Shown: positions 34,111 through 45,471 of the stretch, piece by piece | Numbering within the stretch: the stretch's first letter is position 1 | How the letters are laid out: each line of letters begins with the position of its first letter | NCBI GenBank assembly: GCA_033085395.1 | Contig: JANQBS010000092.1 | Location: 1-64,000, forward strand | Source of the DNA: Xanthoparmelia taractica | Lineage: Eukaryota > Ascomycota > Lecanoromycetes > Lecanorales > Parmeliaceae | Direction: 5' to 3' | Length of the DNA: 64,000 nt | Notes under the pieces: model-generated | The model's database searches: none | What the model saw: only the letters and a program-made list of their open reading frames with translations | Told to the model about the DNA's origin: nothing | Made by a program: the position numbers and the translations under genes

Positions 34111-35910
34111 ATGGCAGACTCCGCTCCTGCCAAGGAACGTTATCAGTATCAACCCTTGCAGGGCGGTTCTCATATACGGCTAGTCATGGTCACTGGCCAT
34201 ATCACGACCAGGTCGGAACCTAGGATCGAAGTACAGCTCGAAGAGTACGCCCTGCGGCAGGCTTTACCATATAAAGCTTTGTCATATACGTGGGGCGCGA
34301 GCGAGAGGCCCGAGCAGATCATCATTGGGCAAAACTCACGTCTCAATGTAACCATAAACCTATTTGCGTTCCTTGTGTATCTTTCTAAGAAGAAACCCAG
34401 AATATTTCTGGGTCGATGAATCTGCATAAACCAAGATGACATTCAAGAGCGAGGCTCGCAGGTGAGGCTAATGCAGCAGATCTACCGGCAATCCAAAGAA
34501 GTTGTGGTGTGGCTGTACCAACCAAATCTTTCACCGCTGGCCAATACTAGTACATGGAACATTGTCGAGAACGACAAAGATCGGAAGCTCGTCAAGCTCC
34601 CTTTGTGGTTACTGAGAATGTTCCATCATTCGTGGTTTATGCGGATTTGGGTACTCCAAGAGGTTTTATATGCCCGAGACATCGCCATCATTTGCCAGCA
34701 CCGTGATAAACGAATAAACTACATTACATGGGATGAAGCCCGCGATTTGGGGGTTGGGTTCCCTCGATCGATGCAAAGATGATAACCGGAACACCCCTGT
34801 GGAAGAAGACGTGGAGCACTCAATAGCAATGATGGTTTCCATGGATGATTGGAGAGGCAAAGCCGAAAGTCGCATCTTCAATCTGACTCTTTCCGTGCTC
34901 TTGTCAAATACAAGGTTCTGAGGCGCTAGCGCTCCCAAAGACAAGGTCTTTGCCCTTTTATCCCTTGCCTCGGACGTGGATCTCAATACCTTCGATATCG
35001 ACTATGAAATGTCATGGAGGGATATATCTGTGGGTCTCGCACGACATACCATTTCACAAAGCAATACACTTGATATCCTACGTTGGAAAGGAATCTCCAA
35101 GCCCACTGGGCAAGTAGATGCTTTACCATCCTGGGTGCCCGACTTGTCCAGCCCGCCATTGCTAGCACCCATATATCCTTACGATTGGCCGGATCGAGGA
35201 AATGTGGCTTCCAAAGATGGTCGCGATGTCGCTCTCACGTGCAACGAGAGGCTTCTCGTTGCAAAGTGCTTGAAGTTACTTGAAGTAGTCACCATTGCGC
35301 CAGCTCGCATGAAAGCTGACTATCTGGAAAGATATCGAGACATGTTGGCCGTCCTGCAACAGTGGTACCAAATTGTGAGAGAACATCCTATTTATGCACA
35401 TGATCTGAAGAAGCGAATTAATTCATTTTGTGGTACGTTGAAGATAACTCTAGGTTCGCGGGAACTTGAACACATAGAAAAGGTCTATAGCGCTGGAATA
35501 GGATGGCAGTGGCATTTCAGGAAGCTCCTTGGGGAGGACGTAAACTCTGTCGAGCCAGAAGACCCGGACGCATCTGCGCACGATCTTGATGATGCGACGG
35601 TCCTCTCGCCGGATAACCCACATTTGTATACACCTTGGGCTTGGGAAGTGATGTTTGGAGAACTCGATCATCTTCATGGACGCTCCTTTGGATTCACTTC
35701 TGGTGGCCAAATAACGCTTCTCCCACCAGGCGCTCGAGAAGGGGATCACGTTTGTCTGTTGTACGGCATTCGGCTCCCCTTCCTTCTACGACAGGATGTA
35801 GATGGGTACTGTCAAGTCATTGTGCCTGTTATGTTCATCAGCATTTCAATTGGGATGCTTTTGAGAGTCGCACTAGTTGGGAACAATTGCAATTAATCAC
35901 ATTTCGATGA
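34111..35910 (+). pseudogene. HET-domain protein, disrupted
   Basis: HET proteins trigger heterokaryon-incompatibility cell death in filamentous ascomycetes. Here the HET core is readable: LPYKALSYTWG near 34265-34300, ICINQDDIQERG after 34420, and RIWVLQEVLYARD near 34640-34680; APKDKVFALLSLASD (34935-34980) follows, then a long C-terminal region. The gene is interrupted. A segment just before ICINQ is out of frame and ends in TGA at 34417-34419. A frame change occurs at about 34745-34780, a TGA interrupts at 34919-34921, and a last shift near 35820 splits the C-terminal YCQVI../CYVHQHF region. HET genes often decay this way. I see no intron pattern that explains all four lesions. Confidence 0.8.
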
Positions 35911-36418
35911 ATCCGATGTCTTAGATACCGCCAGGTCCTAATCTCACAAGCTGATCCCTTATTCTCGCGTCAAGATATCGAGTACGAGGTCTCGAACTTT
36001 AATGTCCAGAATTCTCAAACTGCTATGAAATCTCCATCTCCATTCCGGATACATTGACACATTGATGAGAGTTCCACGGTTTGATCTCAGAGCCCCTGCT
36101 TCTCCATTGAGCCCTCACCGAAATGCAAATCTGCTGACAAGCAATCCTCAAACCGCAAACACTAAACAAATACCAAGATTGACACTATGGACAATGATCT
36201 ACTTGACAACCATGTACTTAGAACCTTGCTTGACAGCGTCAGCACTTTTTCTACGTTAGGCAAAAAACCCCGAGTGCAACAACACGCACGACACATGATC
36301 TCCCCACGGACACATCCCTCCCTCCCTCCCTCCCTCCAAACCACCTACCTCCCTACCTCACATTATCTTCCCACAACCTCCACCACAACCACCCAACACT
36401 ATCCTCCACCCGAAAAAA
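35911..36418. other. Intergenic, C/T-rich promoter-like
   Basis: About 510 bp without a supported gene. The right half is strongly pyrimidine-rich, with five tandem TCCC units (36316-36337) and CCACAACC-type repeats leading into the next start codon. Confidence 0.45.
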
Positions 36419-37348
36419 ATGCACTCCAAACACCACCCCAACGCCCCCCACACAATGGCCGCAACCTACACCCCCCACTACACACGTCCACACTCACACC
36501 CCAACACCCAGCACCACCACCGCCGCCCCACCACCTGGCCCGAAACCCAAGCCGCTCTGATCCTCACCCTCCGCGACATCTCGAATCCACCGCGCAAGAG
36601 CCCAGACGCGGACGTTAGGGCTTTGAACGAGGATCGCCAGATCCATGCACGGTGGACGGATCCGGATCTCGTGGATGCGTTGGTGGGTGTGGATGTTTTT
36701 CTTATTATTGTTGTGTTGTGTTGTGTTCTACTTGATTACTCCATGTACGATGTGATGGGACGGATGGATATCTATTTGGATGGAGCAAATTCTTAGAGAG
36801 AAAGAAAGCGCTTTTGGGCTTGGATGCGGTGGGATGGGATGGGATAGGATGGGATGGGATGGGATGGGATGGGATGGAGCGGGATGAGATGAGGGCTGAT
36901 TGAATGAGCACTCACTATAGGCACAACTTCTGGAATCTGTGCCTTCGAACGATGAGTTATCACTTCGGTACGGTGGTCGGGATGTTACTGAAGCGACGTG
37001 GGTGAATGTGTATCAGGTATTTTTCTCTTCGCTGCGCTCCTCTCCTTCCTTCCCTTCCCTTCTTTCTCTCATTATCTATACATATCAGAGCTTGCCTATA
37101 ATGGTTCTAAGAACTAATACTAATAGCACAACCAGACAACTCGGCGTGGTACTACGAAATTAAGAAACGTGCTATGGTTCCACGAGTACGATGATCTGGA
37201 CGTGGAAGTTGGAGAGTTGGCGGATGTGGAGTGGGGTATTAAGAAGGAGGACGAGCAGGAAGAGATGGATGTGGTCGTGAAGAAAGAGGAGGAGGAGGTC
37301 GACGTGGGCGTAATGGTGAAGATTGAGGATGTGGGTATGGATGGCTGA
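36419..37348 (+). CDS. Hypothetical acidic-tail protein, 3 exons, 193 aa
   Basis: Exons 36419-36682, 36921-37016 and 37127-37348 (582 nt), with introns of 238 and 110 nt. ATG 36419 or 36455 could start it. The N-terminus is His/Pro/Thr-rich, then TWPETQAALILTLRDIS. The middle is well behaved (ALNEDRQIHARWTDPDLVDAL, LRYGGRDVTEATWVNVYQ), followed by a basic RRGTTKLRNVLWFHEYDD. The last 45 residues are almost entirely Glu, Asp, Val and Lys, and contain three psi-K-x-E units (IKKED, VKKEE, VKIED). The composition suggests a nuclear protein possibly subject to SUMO modification. The family is not recognised. The first intron contains a GGGAT repeat. Confidence 0.65.
36831..36887 (+). repeat. (GGGAT)n short tandem repeat in intron
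   Basis: About ten GGGAT units with two variants (GGGATA, GGGATGGAGC), lying inside the first intron of the acidic-tail gene and before its acceptor at 36920. It is likely length-variable. Confidence 0.85.
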
Positions 37349-37676
37349 AGGGGAGAAGGGAGGGTTGAGAGGTTGCGAGCGCACGTAGATGAGATGCGAG
37401 AGGTCTCCGGTTGAATAGAACTATCTATGTTTACGAGCAATTAACACGGCCGAGCTCCTGCAAAAGCCTCTTAAAAATCCCCTCCGCGATGCTTTTATGA
37501 TAACGGTCCTATAGCCACATTTTTTTTGAACGCCATTTTGCGAATCTTCGTATCCAGCTCTTCGTATCCAGCTCATTAAGGCACAATTTTTTCTGTCGAG
37601 GTATTCGTTGCCTCATGTGTATCCGTCCGGTTTTCGATAGTGTTGATGATGCGATGCTGATGGAGAAGTGATCCGT

Positions 37677-39263
37677 TCAAACCCTCCTCATTATCTTCTT
37701 GTCCACATACAGTCTCACCATACCGGTTAGACCCAGTGCTGCCAATGCCATACTTCCGGCGTAGAACATGCCAGGATGGTATGCCGCCAGCGTGCTGTCT
37801 GAGCCACCGTGAGCTTCGAGGAGGTAACCGGCGATCGGGGCGCCCTGCGGTGGGTTAGCATTTTCTTGGCATGCTCTTCATGGCTTGATAATACCATCAA
37901 GTACCCCCCAGCCCAACCCGTTACCACCATACCCATAGCGACCGACACCCGCTGCGAGCCGAACATCGTCCCGACAGTCGTCGGTATAGTAGCGAAGAAT
38001 CCTCCGTTTGAAAAGCCGTTGATGACCACAAACACAGCTAGAGGACCGACAGAGTTCGACAGTGGCCAGATGAGGAACAGGCTGACAGTGGTCAGGAACA
38101 GCCCTATGAAAAGCGTGTTCAAATGTCCCAGGAGGTCGGCAGCGAAGCCAGAGACAAAACGGCCAATAGCAGAGGAAATGTTGAAGCCTGCTACTAGACC
38201 GGCACCGACGCTAGAGGAGAGGCCGAGAGAAGTGCAATAGAGAGGGATAAAGAACGGAGGGACGAGGAGAGGGAACGTGGCAATAGCGCAGACTAGGAAG
38301 ATGGTAGTGAATTCAAGGTTGCGGAAGAGACACCTGCAGAGTAGATCGTTGATTAATATCATCTTTTGCGAAAGAGAAGCGAGAGGAAAAGAAGAGACAG
38401 GTGGGGGGTGGGTACCATTCAATTAATTTGTCCGATTTGATTGGGCATCGTTCCTTGATAAGCCAAGCTGCTGGTATGCCTGTTGCCAATTTCATGAGGC
38501 CGAGAATTCTGAAGGTCCAGGCAGGACCGACACGTAAGATCATTCCGTTCATTGCGAGACTAATAACAGCACCGCCTAGGCCACCACCAGCACAGACAAT
38601 ACCGTTGGCGAGGCCACGCCTATTATGGAAGTACTGGGCGGGAGTTACATTGACAACCTGTCGATGTCAGTGACTAAGCGTAGCAATTCAGCCGCTTTTG
38701 GTTACCAGGAAGCAGATACTAAGACAAACACGACCGTTAGTACGCGAGACTGATCAAGTGAGTGAGCTACCATCATACCTTGTCCCAATACCTGACAACA
38801 CGCCAGCAGTAATAAACAGTCCAGCAATATTGTGGGTCAGAAACCCGCTCAATATCTCGCCCAGTGCTAACGTAGAAATGCCACAGACCGCCGTCTTCCA
38901 CGCTCCAAGCAGCTGGATGAGTCTCGCATTGAGAATGGCGAGAAAGGCGATGAAGGCAAAAGCCAATGAACCAATCCATGAGAGAGTCGAAGGAGAAGAA
39001 AAACCCTGCTTGAAGAGGGCGGCCTGCATAATGCCCCAGCTGTAGACGGTGCCTACTACCCAGAAGGAAATAGTCCAGCAGGCAAAGACAACTACCCAGC
39101 CATAGCCACCCTCGGGAGCCGTGGCGTCTGCTTGTTGGGAGGCGTGAAGGATATTGTCGCGGTCAGTTAATGCCGGTCGCACATTGTGAATGGTTTCTGT
39201 TGGAGTGACGGGCTCGGTAACAGGATTGGAGACTGTGCCTGTCACCTTCCCGGATTGTGACAT
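37677..39263 (-). CDS. MFS transporter, monocarboxylate (Mch)-like
   Basis: Major facilitator protein of the fungal monocarboxylate-transporter-like group, which includes riboflavin and carboxylate carriers. Five exons: 39263-38779, 38718-38706, 38657-38416, 38333-37895, 37844-37677 (1,347 nt, 448 aa). A 55-residue cytosolic N-terminus leads into the family hallmark APEGGYGWVVVFACW and TM1. About 12 hydrophobic spans follow, with an RRGLANGIVCAGGGLGG loop and NISSAIGRFVSGFAADLLG in the second half. The second exon is only 13 nt (ICFL), yet both its splice sites are good and phase is kept. The substrate cannot be told from sequence. It converges on the acidic-tail gene. Confidence 0.88.
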
Positions 39264-41111
39264 GTTGTTGGCTTGTGGTTCTTATCAATTGGCTGTAGCT
39301 GGGGTCAGAAGGAAAGGGATCCAGGTGGTGTCGAAGTGTTGAAGGAGCTGCTGCTTTGGCTTGGGCAACAGGATTGTGGGATTCAAGAATCACTCAATGT
39401 GAAAACTTCATAGTGTCAAAACGAAACCTTGATGGCTAAGCGAGCCATCGGAATCAGACCGTTCTTATGCTTGGTGATAATCACCTGCATGTAAGTTGAA
39501 GATCATATTTTATTCTACCCACTCTTTCAAGGCAACGCATCCACCATCTGTTTCATCCGGCGGCTTCGTTGATCAAAGCTTGATTCCATGGAGGACATGA
39601 TACACACCACTGTCATTTTGAGGGGTTCAAGGAGACTCGTACCTGACAGTGCTGGAGCTACTGTAAAGATGAGGAAGTGAGGAGATAGGGGAGGGAGCTG
39701 ATACCGGTCATGGTCCGTTCCTACTGGGTGCTTGCCAAAATCTGAGATGTTCACTCCTGTTGAGATGCAGCTGGCCGTGACAGGGTTCTCCTGTGCATCA
39801 TGTTCATTGTGAATGTAACCTTCCTCTTCCCCTTTTCCAAGCACGGGCTTTGTCTCAGGCACTTGGAGGACAAACCACCGGCCTGACGGACCGTGATGTA
39901 GAAAACTTGAGGTGCGGTTAGTCCTCCTTAACGTTTCCTTACAAACTGATCCACGGTACTGGTTGGCTGTAAAATGAACAAGTTGAATTAGTCTTGACGA
40001 TTTCCTGCCTCAATGCTCGCCCTTACGGCCGTGAAGACTAAGCCAAAGTCACCGATGGTATCAACAGATTGTGGGAGACTACGGGGATATGTGGGTACTG
40101 GAATCTGCATGCGAGCCAGAGTCGGATCGACAGTGAAGTTCTCCATGGAGCCATCTCCTCTCCAATGTACTACCTCGAACAAAAACCAGCTGCCAAGTCT
40201 GGTAAAGATACCCATAGTTGTGACAAATCAATGCTAGCTAGCATTTCTCAACCACAGCTCTAAATCTTAGGCGGATATGGCGAGGCATTGGCATTTGCCT
40301 GATGTTGAGTACTGTTGTTTGGGTCGTAAAGTAAGTGAGCAGCAAAGGCATCTGGGATTGGGGACAATTCATATGAGTACCCGGTGCTTGTGAATATGCC
40401 GTCACGCTAGTGTACTGCCCACTTCCGAAGCTCTTATCATTCATGGACGCCACCATCCACCATCAACGCAAGTTATGCATAACAATTTGGTTGAAAACAC
40501 GTTCAACACCACACTGAACGTTCGAGTAGGGGTTCTGTTCCCCTAGGTGGACAGGGTTAACCCTCGCAAGCGGTCACCTAGCCCAACATTATGGTAGCCC
40601 TGATGTTCGGCTGGTCGGTGCCAGCGGCCCACAAGTTGGCAGTTGCCGACGGCCCAGTCCAGATTCCGGACATAGGGATCCGACGTTGCTCTGCTTTCAT
40701 TGACATGCTTCTTTAGCAAGCCTAAGATATTCTTCCCTCAGTATATCCCAGTTAAGTTCGCTCATCTGACATATTATAGGAGCGTCCTTTTCAGATAGTT
40801 ATGAAAGGGGTCTGCCGAGTGTGGTGCTTTCCTTCCTCAAGTCAAATGTCGACAGACGAAGTCGCTTATTCATAGTCATCATAGTTCGGTTTACATGCTA
40901 TGGACTCTAGCAATCATATTCAAATTAAAGCTATTTAAGAACCGGAGGTGCTGGAATTGGTGTGAGAATTAGAAGGATCGATTCGAGTGAACTCTGCCAT
41001 CGATGACTCTAATCAAGTCCAGACCAGCCTTGGGCATGCACCAATATCTGCTTATCCCTTCAAACGACCTCATGTTTTCTTCGTTGCCTCCAGAACGAAA
41101 CGTGCAGCATC
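39264..41111. other. Mostly intergenic, uncertain coding traces
   Basis: About 1.8 kb. The minus strand has protein-like pieces: 40418-40260 (FTSTGYSYELSPIPDAFAAH, ending PYPPKI), 40215-39988 (starts MGIFTRLGSWFLFEVVHW) and 39920-39730 (HHGPSGRWFVLQVPETKPVL). I could not join them with convincing splice sites, so they may be exons of an unrecognised gene or remnants. Bases 40460-41111 show nothing. Confidence 0.35.
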
Positions 41112-42083
41112 TTAAACGACAAACGGGAGATCATTAGGTCTGGTCTGATCGCCATCATCACCGCCGCCGCTGGGTACATCTACCCAATCAGAGTTTTCGT
41201 GCTGCTTTCCTCCATCCTCCTCTTCACTCTCCTCTACACTCCATACTTCTTCATTCTCTGTAATCTCCTCTCCACTCCACACTTCATGATCTTCATCCGG
41301 CTCTTCGCTCTCTTCTTCGCTCTTCACATAATCCTCATCTTCATCGGAATCGGCGCTGATGGGATATTTCAAGTCAGCAAGTGCTCTGCTCGTACAGGCC
41401 CTAGAGTCGCGATTCAATTTTCTGGACAATGGGAGTCGTCATGGTATAGCTCTCGGTATCCGCAGACGTCTAAACAAAACAGGCTGAGATTGTGGAATGC
41501 TTACTGGGTCACTCGGGTCTGGACCACTCGATGTGGAGCCAGCTTCTCCAACACTGGCGACTGGCCAGGGAGCAACTCTTTCATGTGCACACACATTATG
41601 ACTTTTTGCACAGGGGTCAACTCGAGATCTACCTACGAAAGCATCGCCTCGTCAGACAAACGCTGTGCAGGTATAGTGGACGCTTAATGACTTACATGCC
41701 ATCCAGTAACCCAGTGTCGAGCCAGATTATCGCAGCCTTTATAGTGCATGTGTAAGGGGCCGTACTCTTTGTAAATGAGGCCCTTCAGAAATGGTCAGCG
41801 CAACTTACTTACCTCTTCGAACAGCTTTACTGACCAGGTTGTGACGTAGGTCTTTTTCAGTGCCTTCCCTCGCGTTGTAGTGAGTTGCAGTCCCGGGGCG
41901 TACGTCGGGAGCTCTCTCGGTTCTCTTCCAATTTGTGATGGCTTTTAGGAGCTCCGTGGCATTGGCTTCAACCCATGCATCTAGCTGACGCTTTGCTGAC
42001 GTAGATAAAGCTTCTTTGCTAGTAGGAATCTCTTTGTCCGGTGTCTTCTGCTGTGAACGTGAAGATGAGGCATGTTTGGTCAT
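41112..42083 (-). CDS. Cluster family protein A (unrecognised family), 250 aa
   Basis: Exons 42083-41835, 41782-41696, 41632-41505 and 41400-41112 (753 nt) with intact splice sites. Exon 1 is polar with a QLDAWVEANATELLKAI helix and ends EGTEKDLRHNL. Exon 2 is exactly 87 nt and starts GLIYKEYGPLHMHYKGCD. The third exon encodes TPVQKVIMCVHMKELLPG. The fourth is an extreme acidic tail (SADSDEDEDYVKSEEESEEP, two VWS.EE repeats) followed by NSDWVDVPSGGGDD. Exons 1 and 2 and the DW motif match the genes at 44827-45471 and 46757-47382. There is no signal peptide or membrane span, so an intracellular role is likely. The 41400 acceptor is my choice among two in-phase options. The function is unknown. 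Confidence 0.65.
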
Positions 42084-43204
42084 GATTACAGGTACTGATA
42101 CCTTGAAACTTTGATACGGGTAGAGAAGATTATGAGTCAGACAGGAGACCCGACATAACAGCTAACAAATGTGTCGTTATTATAGCATAGCAAAATGCTA
42201 CGTTACACAGTGGCAAAATGCTAGGGTAAGGAAGACAGTTTTCTTAACTTAAGCGCCTGCAATTTTATCCACAATCTCTGGCTGAAAGGCTCTATAGTGT
42301 TCCGAATCTTGATCATCTATTTATCTTGTTTGTCATAAATCCGGGCTGAAAACGAAAAATCCTCGTTTCAATTCGACATATTTTACGATACTAACAATCA
42401 AGACTTGACTCTATGCGAATTTTCTGCGATAATCGGTCTCTCATAAAGGCAAATGTACTAACAATCCACAGTGTTGCCTTTCCCAGTGGTAAGTGTAAGT
42501 ATCTGAACTACTTTAATTATTCTACGTTCTCTTCTTCTACGAGGATCCACTTTTCGTCAATCTCGGCTTGCTTGGTGTCGGGCGAGATGGACGCAGCCGA
42601 CATTGGAAGTTTACTCTTCGCCTCCTCCTCCTTCTCGTTGCATATTACGACAGCCATCTGTTCGGACCTTGCCTCGATTACTTGATTTTCATCAGCCCAG
42701 ACCTCCGAACAGAGTCTTCTCGCCTCACCTTACAGCGTCTACCCAAGGAATCATGGCCCTTGTACATCATCACAATAGGACCGTACTTCCCAAATGGTTT
42801 GCATCTAACGAATCACCAACTGCTACGGCCTTGCAACATCGGGCAGCGAGATCGACTAAAGTTTATCGTAAGTCTTGGGCAGTAAACGACCTCGCGTACT
42901 GACCACCTTTCGGCCGACTCTGAAAGTCCAGAAGTGCTTGACTCGGCCTTGCTGCCCTTTGCTAGTGCTTCGTATGGTTCCTTTGCTTTGCCGTCAACCC
43001 AAGTTTTCTTAACGGTGGAATCCTTGGATCAGCCTGTGCACCCTCAACGGTACACGCTTTCTGCAGTCTGTTTTTCGACAAGGGGGACAGAACTATTTCA
43101 GTATCAAAGGAGATGCTCTAATGATTTCTGCGGGATCCGGCTTTCGTATTTGTCGCCGGGCAAGGAGTCTTCGAAAGGCTTCTTCGATGTAAGGCGAAAG
43201 ACTT
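42084..43204. other. Intergenic within the family cluster
   Basis: About 1.1 kb. Short plus frames at 42568-42902 overlap in different phases with no start or splice logic I can defend. No gene called. Confidence 0.35.
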
Positions 43205-43828
43205 TTGTCGAGCTTGAAGCCTGGATTTGCCAAACTTCCGAGGAGCATTACCGCCAGGCGTCTTGAGCAATGGATTTGGGAGAATCGAAGATATGGTTTG
43301 ATCAGATACTCGGATTCTCGAGAGGTGGATGCCGGTAAGGGAAAATCACACGAAAGAGCTAATGAGTGGAGAAACAGCTATCAATGTGTTATTCTCGTAG
43401 TTTCATCGGCCCCAGCAGAACCGCTACCGTGAACGAAAACACTACCCAGCGTGTTTGCAGATCTCGCATACTGTCCTGCATCGCGGGGCAGTAGTTCCCC
43501 TTTCTAGAACGGCTTTAACCCATCGCATCAGCACTTCCTCCTATACCGAACGCGCCGTAGATTTTCTCTTACATTTTCTCGATCCAATCCTGTTGAGCAG
43601 GCCAGTCCTTTTACACGCCTTTTCCATGTATTATCTTTGAATAGGAGTCTCTCACGTAGTGGAGGATACATTAAAGTCGCAATTGAGGGCTGTACTGCTC
43701 GTTTCATAATGAAAGAAAATTGCTACGTAAATACGATTGACTCATTGAAAGAAGCCTTGATGTCTTTCTTGGCAGATGTTTATTCATACCTATATCTTGT
43801 GTTCCTATGTGAAATGAATTCTATTTGA
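43205..43828 (+). pseudogene. Possible degenerate family relative, opposite strand
   Basis: On the plus strand, RRLEQWIWENRRYGLIRY (about 43260-43315) resembles the QLDAWVEANATELL segment of the cluster proteins. A frame ending ..SYQCVIL meets a GTAGTT donor at the equivalent exon end. Further on, GGYIKVAIEGCTARFIMKEN (about 43660-43720) recalls the second-exon core G....(K)G.D..AR, with a GTAAAT donor after it. Spacing differs, the core lacks two residues and no continuous gene can be assembled. I treat it as a tentative relic; chance similarity is possible. Confidence 0.2.
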
Positions 43829-43842
43829 GTTACTACCTACTT

Positions 43843-44160
43843 TCAAATACCACTTCCATCTAAGAGAGGCTGACCATACTCCAACATCGTTTCATACAAA
43901 ATATCATGTTCATCGTCTTCCCCGTCATCCAAAAAGTCAATCTCTGTGGCTTCTTCCCACCAGTTCAGCCAAATCTCGCTCCACGGCTCGGGCTCATGAA
44001 GCACACGAACCCAAGGTCCACTCTTTATATTGTCAAGTTCAAGACCCCAGTACGGGTCCCTTAAGCCGATCTTTGCTCTAGCAGCATACCTTCGAGCTCG
44101 TTTCCCCAGTATATCCAGAAGATCAATCGCAGAGACCAAGGGGATTCGCGAATGAACCAT
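43843..44160 (-). CDS. Hypothetical small acidic protein, 105 aa
   Basis: ATG at 44160 opens a 105-codon frame. The first 35 residues are basic (LGKRARRYAARAKIGLRD). The rest is Trp- and acid-rich: YWGLELDNIKSGPWVRVLHE, EIWLNWWEEATEIDFLDDGE, then DDEHDILYE. Its amino-acid make-up is protein-like and it sits inside the family cluster. It lacks the IY..YG core, so I do not assign it to the family. It could be a terminal exon of a longer gene to its right. No function is proposed. Confidence 0.4.
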   Translation of the reverse strand: MVHSRIPLVSAIDLLDILGKRARRYAARAKIGLRDPYWGLELDNIKSGPWVRVLHEPEPWSEIWLNWWEEATEIDFLDDGEDDEHDILYETMLEYGQPLLDGSGI

Positions 44161-44386
44161 TCTCCACCCGTTCCCATAGCACAGTCAATCCAGGCCGGCG
44201 TATCAAAGTGAATAGACACAAGACAGTGCTAAGGTGTTACTGGAACCCACAACGGCCACGTTGCTCATTTTGTGATGCTCGCCCGCACCAAAATTGTAGT
44301 GACTTTTGTACAAGTCTGCAAAAACCGCTGAAGCTTGCAATATCCCCATCTCCGATTCCTCCGGACGTCCCTTCCGCGCTCGCTTA

Positions 44387-44826
44387 TCAGCACGGACGAG
44401 CGCGAGCGAATGCATCACTGTCACCCGACTTGGCAAACCCGTCTTTATAGACGCATTCCGAGACCTTTGAACTTACCTCAGTCCCGCTGCTTCGAGATCC
44501 GGTTGCGTCACCGGCAGACTCGTTCCCCGCATCGTCACCGGCTTTCGACACTTCCTCGCCGTCCACAGCCCCGCGAGAGCTATTGGTTGGCTCCACCGGA
44601 GTATTGGTGGGACTGGGGCCACGCGGCACCCCGGCATCGATCCTCGACGTCACTCAGGTCGTATACCCGAAGCTTTGGAGGGGTGACTTCATCAGACTCG
44701 GTGGCCGGTCCTGCTTCAAAAGCGTCATCTACGCCGCTGGACTCAGTTGGACTGGAGTCCTCTGACGTTGGCTCTTGGGGACTCCTGACTATGGGTGAAG
44801 GCTTTTTCGACTTGGGCTTCGGCCGA
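44387..44826 (-). other. Ser/Thr/Glu-rich open frames behind family gene C
   Basis: Directly downstream of the stop of gene C two overlapping minus frames (44867-44580 and 44653-44387) have low-complexity, acidic, disorder-like composition, e.g. RSPQEPTSEDSSPTESSGVD. The second ends at a good GTAAGT donor near 44479. They might be an extended tail of gene C lost through a frameshift, or part of a separate gene. The evidence does not decide. Confidence 0.3.
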
Positions 44827-45471
44827 TCACCCAACGGGGTTCTCCACGACAGTCCAGTCGTCCGCATCCAGAGGCGCCCGATCCTCTGCTCTGCCGACGG
44901 GACCCGCGTCGCTTAAGCGGAGAAAAGCTCGTGTCCACTGCGTCCCTGACAGGTGGAGCATGACCTTCTGCACCGTCTGTCTGCCACGGATCGACTTCAT
45001 CATTCACGAGTCAGCTCATCGCGTTCAGATCGTCCGGACTGGATTTGACGAACCTGATACCCCACCGCGCAGTGGCGAGCCTGGCTGTCAATGCCTTTAT
45101 CGTACATTGCCAGTCGGCCATATTTATCGTATATAGTTCCCTGAATCAAGCGTCAGTTCAACTCGCATCGAGTATGCAAGTCGGATGGTAAAAGCACTAA
45201 CCAGTATGTATCGCAAATCAATCTTCGTCCCCTCCACTGCGCTGAAGATCTCAACGCTCCGGTCACATGGAGCTGGGTTCGCCTTTCTACCCGCCGCGAA
45301 AGCTCTGTAAAGGTCCTTGATGTTCTCTTCGACCCAAACTTTCCTGACTTCTTCAGCTGACGGAGTCTCATCCAAAGCGTCATCGAGATCCTTCTGGGAC
45401 TCGAGCGATAGGAATGGTTCCACGTCTGCTGTCTTGGATGATCCAGTGGGGGAGATTCCCATTCTAGACAT
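44827..45471 (-). CDS. Cluster family protein C (unrecognised family), 168 aa
   Basis: Exons 45471-45202, 45140-45054 and 44976-44827 (507 nt). Exon 1 has an acidic N-terminus, a VRKVWVEENIKDLYRAFAAG helix and the end EGTKIDLRYIL. Exon 2 is 87 nt, starting GTIYDKYGRLAMYDKGID and containing ARH. Exon 3 begins TVQKVMLHLSGTQW and ends DADDWTVVENPVG. Each exon pairs with one in the gene at 41112-42083, and exon 2 has the identical length and phase. There is no signal peptide and no transmembrane segment. The 77-nt intron 2 is the same length as intron 1 of the gene at 46757. It probably arose by tandem duplication followed by strong divergence. Function unknown. Confidence 0.68.

Noticed and set aside
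41492..41755. 87-aa plus-strand frame antisense to family gene A exons 2 and 3
   Set aside because: The minus-strand exon 2 is conserved in two further genes with identical length, so the plus frame is a shadow.
45124..45201. Continuation of gene C as VSAFTIRLAYSM after LRYIL
   Set aside because: It begins at a GTTAGT donor, and splicing at 45201/45141 gives the second exon conserved in the other two family genes.
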